Shown: in pieces, positions 50,458 to 51,624 of the stretch
How the letters are laid out: each line of letters begins with the position of its first letter
Numbering within the stretch: position 1 is the first letter of the stretch
NCBI GenBank assembly: GCA_022360315.1
Contig: JAKSDA010000504.1
Location: 1-51,624, forward strand
Reading direction: 5' to 3'
Source of the DNA: Pseudomonadota bacterium
GTDB taxonomy: Bacteria > Myxococcota_A > Polyangia > Haliangiales > Haliangiaceae
DNA length: 51,624 nucleotides
Notes under the pieces: model-generated
The model's database searches: none
Told to the model about the DNA's origin: nothing
The model's input: only the letters and a program-made list of their open reading frames with translations
Translations under genes and position numbers: made by a program

Positions 50458-51395
50458 TCATCACTCGCAGCGCCAATCGTTCACTGTTGGTGGTCGGCTC
50501 AGTTGCCCTTGACGACGTCGACGGTCCATTTGGTCTGCATCGGGATCAGCTGGGTGGCTCGGCGTCGTTTTTTGCTGCGGCGGCGTCGTTTTTTACCAAT
50601 CGGGTTTCGATCATTGCGGTGGTGGGCAACGATTTTCCCGACCAGCATATCGAGGACTTTGTCGGACGTGGCATTGATGCGAGTGGGATCGAGCGCGCTG
50701 ACGGTTCGACGTTTCGCTGGGTCGGCAAATATGACAGCGACATGGTAAGCCGCGAGACGTTGGACACGCAGCTGGGTGTATTTGGCGATTTTCAGCCCAC
50801 CTTGACTGCGGATCATCGCCGTGCCGAGCTGGTCTTTTTGGGCAACATCGACCCGGTTTTGCAGCGCGACGTGCTCGATCAGGTCACTGCGCCGAGTCTG
50901 GTCTGTGCCGATACGATGAATTTCTGGATCACGGGCAAGCGAGACGAGCTTTTGCGCACACTTGAGCGTGTCGACACCCTCTTGATCAACGACGAAGAGG
51001 CCCGTTTATTGGCCGATGATCACAATTTGATCCGCGCTGCGGCCAAGATTCTCCGCATGGGACCACATTCGGTGGTGATCAAGCGAGGTGATGCGGGGGC
51101 GCTTCTGGTCTACGGTGGCGGTGTCTTTGCCGCGCCGGCCATGCCCATTGAGGACGTGCGTGATCCGACTGGCGCGGGCGACAGTTTTGCCGGTGGGTTC
51201 ATGGGCTACTTGGCCTATGCGGGCAACCTTGAGCCCGACACCATTCGCACCGCGATGATCACGGGCAGTGTCATGGCGTCGTTTTCGGTCGAGAAGTTCT
51301 CGCTGGGCGGTCTGCGCGGTCTCGACCGAGAGGCCATCCAGCAGCGTTTCGACGCCTTTGCCGAGCTCATCCGGTTCGAATCGATCTCGCTCTGA
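50454..51395 (+). CDS. PfkB-family sugar/nucleoside kinase
   Basis: 313 residues from the ATG that overlaps the mtnP stop. N-terminal sugar-binding region (LLVVGSVALDDV and LGGSASFFAAAASFF) and the C-terminal signature DPTGAGDSFAGGF with the catalytic Asp. Ribokinase fold, ATP-dependent phosphorylation of a sugar or nucleoside. The coupling to MTA phosphorylase suggests a salvage role, for example on adenosine or a related ribose compound, but the substrate is inferred. Followed by a long inverted repeat. Confidence 0.92.
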   Translation: MIITRSANRSLLVVGSVALDDVDGPFGLHRDQLGGSASFFAAAASFFTNRVSIIAVVGNDFPDQHIEDFVGRGIDASGIERADGSTFRWVGKYDSDMVSRETLDTQLGVFGDFQPTLTADHRRAELVFLGNIDPVLQRDVLDQVTAPSLVCADTMNFWITGKRDELLRTLERVDTLLINDEEARLLADDHNLIRAAAKILRMGPHSVVIKRGDAGALLVYGGGVFAAPAMPIEDVRDPTGAGDSFAGGFMGYLAYAGNLEPDTIRTAMITGSVMASFSVEKFSLGGLRGLDREAIQQRFDAFAELIRFESISL

Positions 51396-51403
51396 GCAAG
51401 TCT

Positions 51404-51479
51404 CCAAGTTGAAAAGCTTACGAGCGCGGGGGGGCGAGCGCGGGGAGAGCGCGGGGACGGTGTAAGCTTTTCAACTTGG
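51404..51479 (+). terminator. 18-bp perfect inverted repeat, probable terminator or RNA hairpin
   Basis: CCAAGTTGAAAAGCTTAC (51404-51421) and its exact reverse complement (51462-51479) enclose a 40-base G-rich loop, 8 bp after the PfkB stop. The stem is very stable, but no T-run follows directly, so it may act as a terminator, an mRNA stabiliser or a mobile-element target. Confidence 0.55.
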
Positions 51480-51513
51480 CGCCACGGTAGGCGAGCGCCG
51501 AGCGCGGGTCGCG

Positions 51514-51624
51514 GTAGGAATGCTCATTACTGAGCACCCCCCGCACAGATCCCAGCGAGCGCTGCTAACGCACTGGGCTCCTGCCTTGGGTAGTGACGCG
51601 CAAGCGTTGGCTCGGATAAGGGTG
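51514..51624 (-). mobile_element. Possible 3' end of a group II intron (domains V-VI), running off the right edge
   Basis: On the minus strand the sequence contains a 33-nt domain-V-like hairpin (51548-51580; ends GAGCCCAG/CTGGGATC), a linker with GTGCGGGGGG, and a domain-VI-like hairpin (51521-51536, arms TGCTCA/TGAGCA). It ends in TTCCTAC at 51514, with an A 7 nt before the end as candidate branch point. This matches my recollection of bacterial group II intron 3' ends. The reverse-transcriptase ORF would lie outside the window. Confidence 0.5.

Overview
The window is GC-rich chromosomal DNA and looks like a myxobacterium (Myxococcota, probably a marine Nannocystineae/Haliangiales-like lineage). 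Supporting signs are four very large eukaryote-like Ser/Thr protein kinases, lipoproteins built from DUF4215 (Myxococcus cysteine-rich), RCC1, thrombospondin type-3, EGF, fibrinogen-like and lamin-tail modules, a TPR-PEGA protein, and a cytochrome b5-fused front-end fatty-acid desaturase. No rRNA, tRNA, CRISPR array, integrase or complete transposase was seen.

Layout. 1-6.8 kb: tail of a secreted PPC-repeat protein, a small inverted-repeat (MITE-like) element, an acyl-CoA catabolism pair (AMP-forming acyl-CoA ligase and dienoyl-CoA-isomerase-like crotonase) below a DksA/TraR zinc-finger gene and an outer-membrane barrel, then a small unknown gene coupled to a soluble hybrid histidine kinase. 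6.8-17.6 kb: a hendecad coiled-coil protein with its own palindromic site, then a signalling and surface block on the minus strand (nSTAND-type Ser/Thr kinase, TPR-PEGA protein, RCC1 lipoprotein) and a second TPR kinase. 17.7-21.4 kb: a tightly overlapping four-gene ABC-2 exporter operon (two ATPases, two permeases). 21.5-25.6 kb: a nucleoside/simple-sugar importer of the BMP family (ATPase, two permeases) behind a thioredoxin-fold gene, with no binding protein in the window. 25.8-32 kb: CysZ/EI24 membrane protein, a TSP3 lipoprotein, aldose 1-epimerase, DNA polymerase I. 32-38 kb: a peptide-binding lipoprotein, a lamin-tail lipoprotein with a sigma-54 promoter and three upstream dyads, an EGF/fibrinogen-like lipoprotein, and a 3D-domain cell-wall protein. 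38-42.3 kb: acyl-CoA dehydrogenase, a 41-bp periodic A-tract repeat array, an esterase remnant, and the desaturase. 42.6-51.4 kb: two more giant kinases, then a methionine-salvage pair (MTA phosphorylase and PfkB kinase). The right edge holds a long inverted repeat and what looks like the 3' end of a group II intron on the minus strand.

How it works together. Much of the window concerns sensing and the cell envelope: kinases with ATPase, TPR or degenerate cyclase modules, and many secreted repeat proteins. The rest is housekeeping (polA, mtnP), fatty-acid metabolism and transport. The most unusual items are the noncoding 41-bp array (39.98-40.51 kb), the sigma-54 promoter with three enhancer-like dyads at 33.9-34.0 kb, the animal-like EGF/fibrinogen-like lipoprotein, and the small repeat elements.
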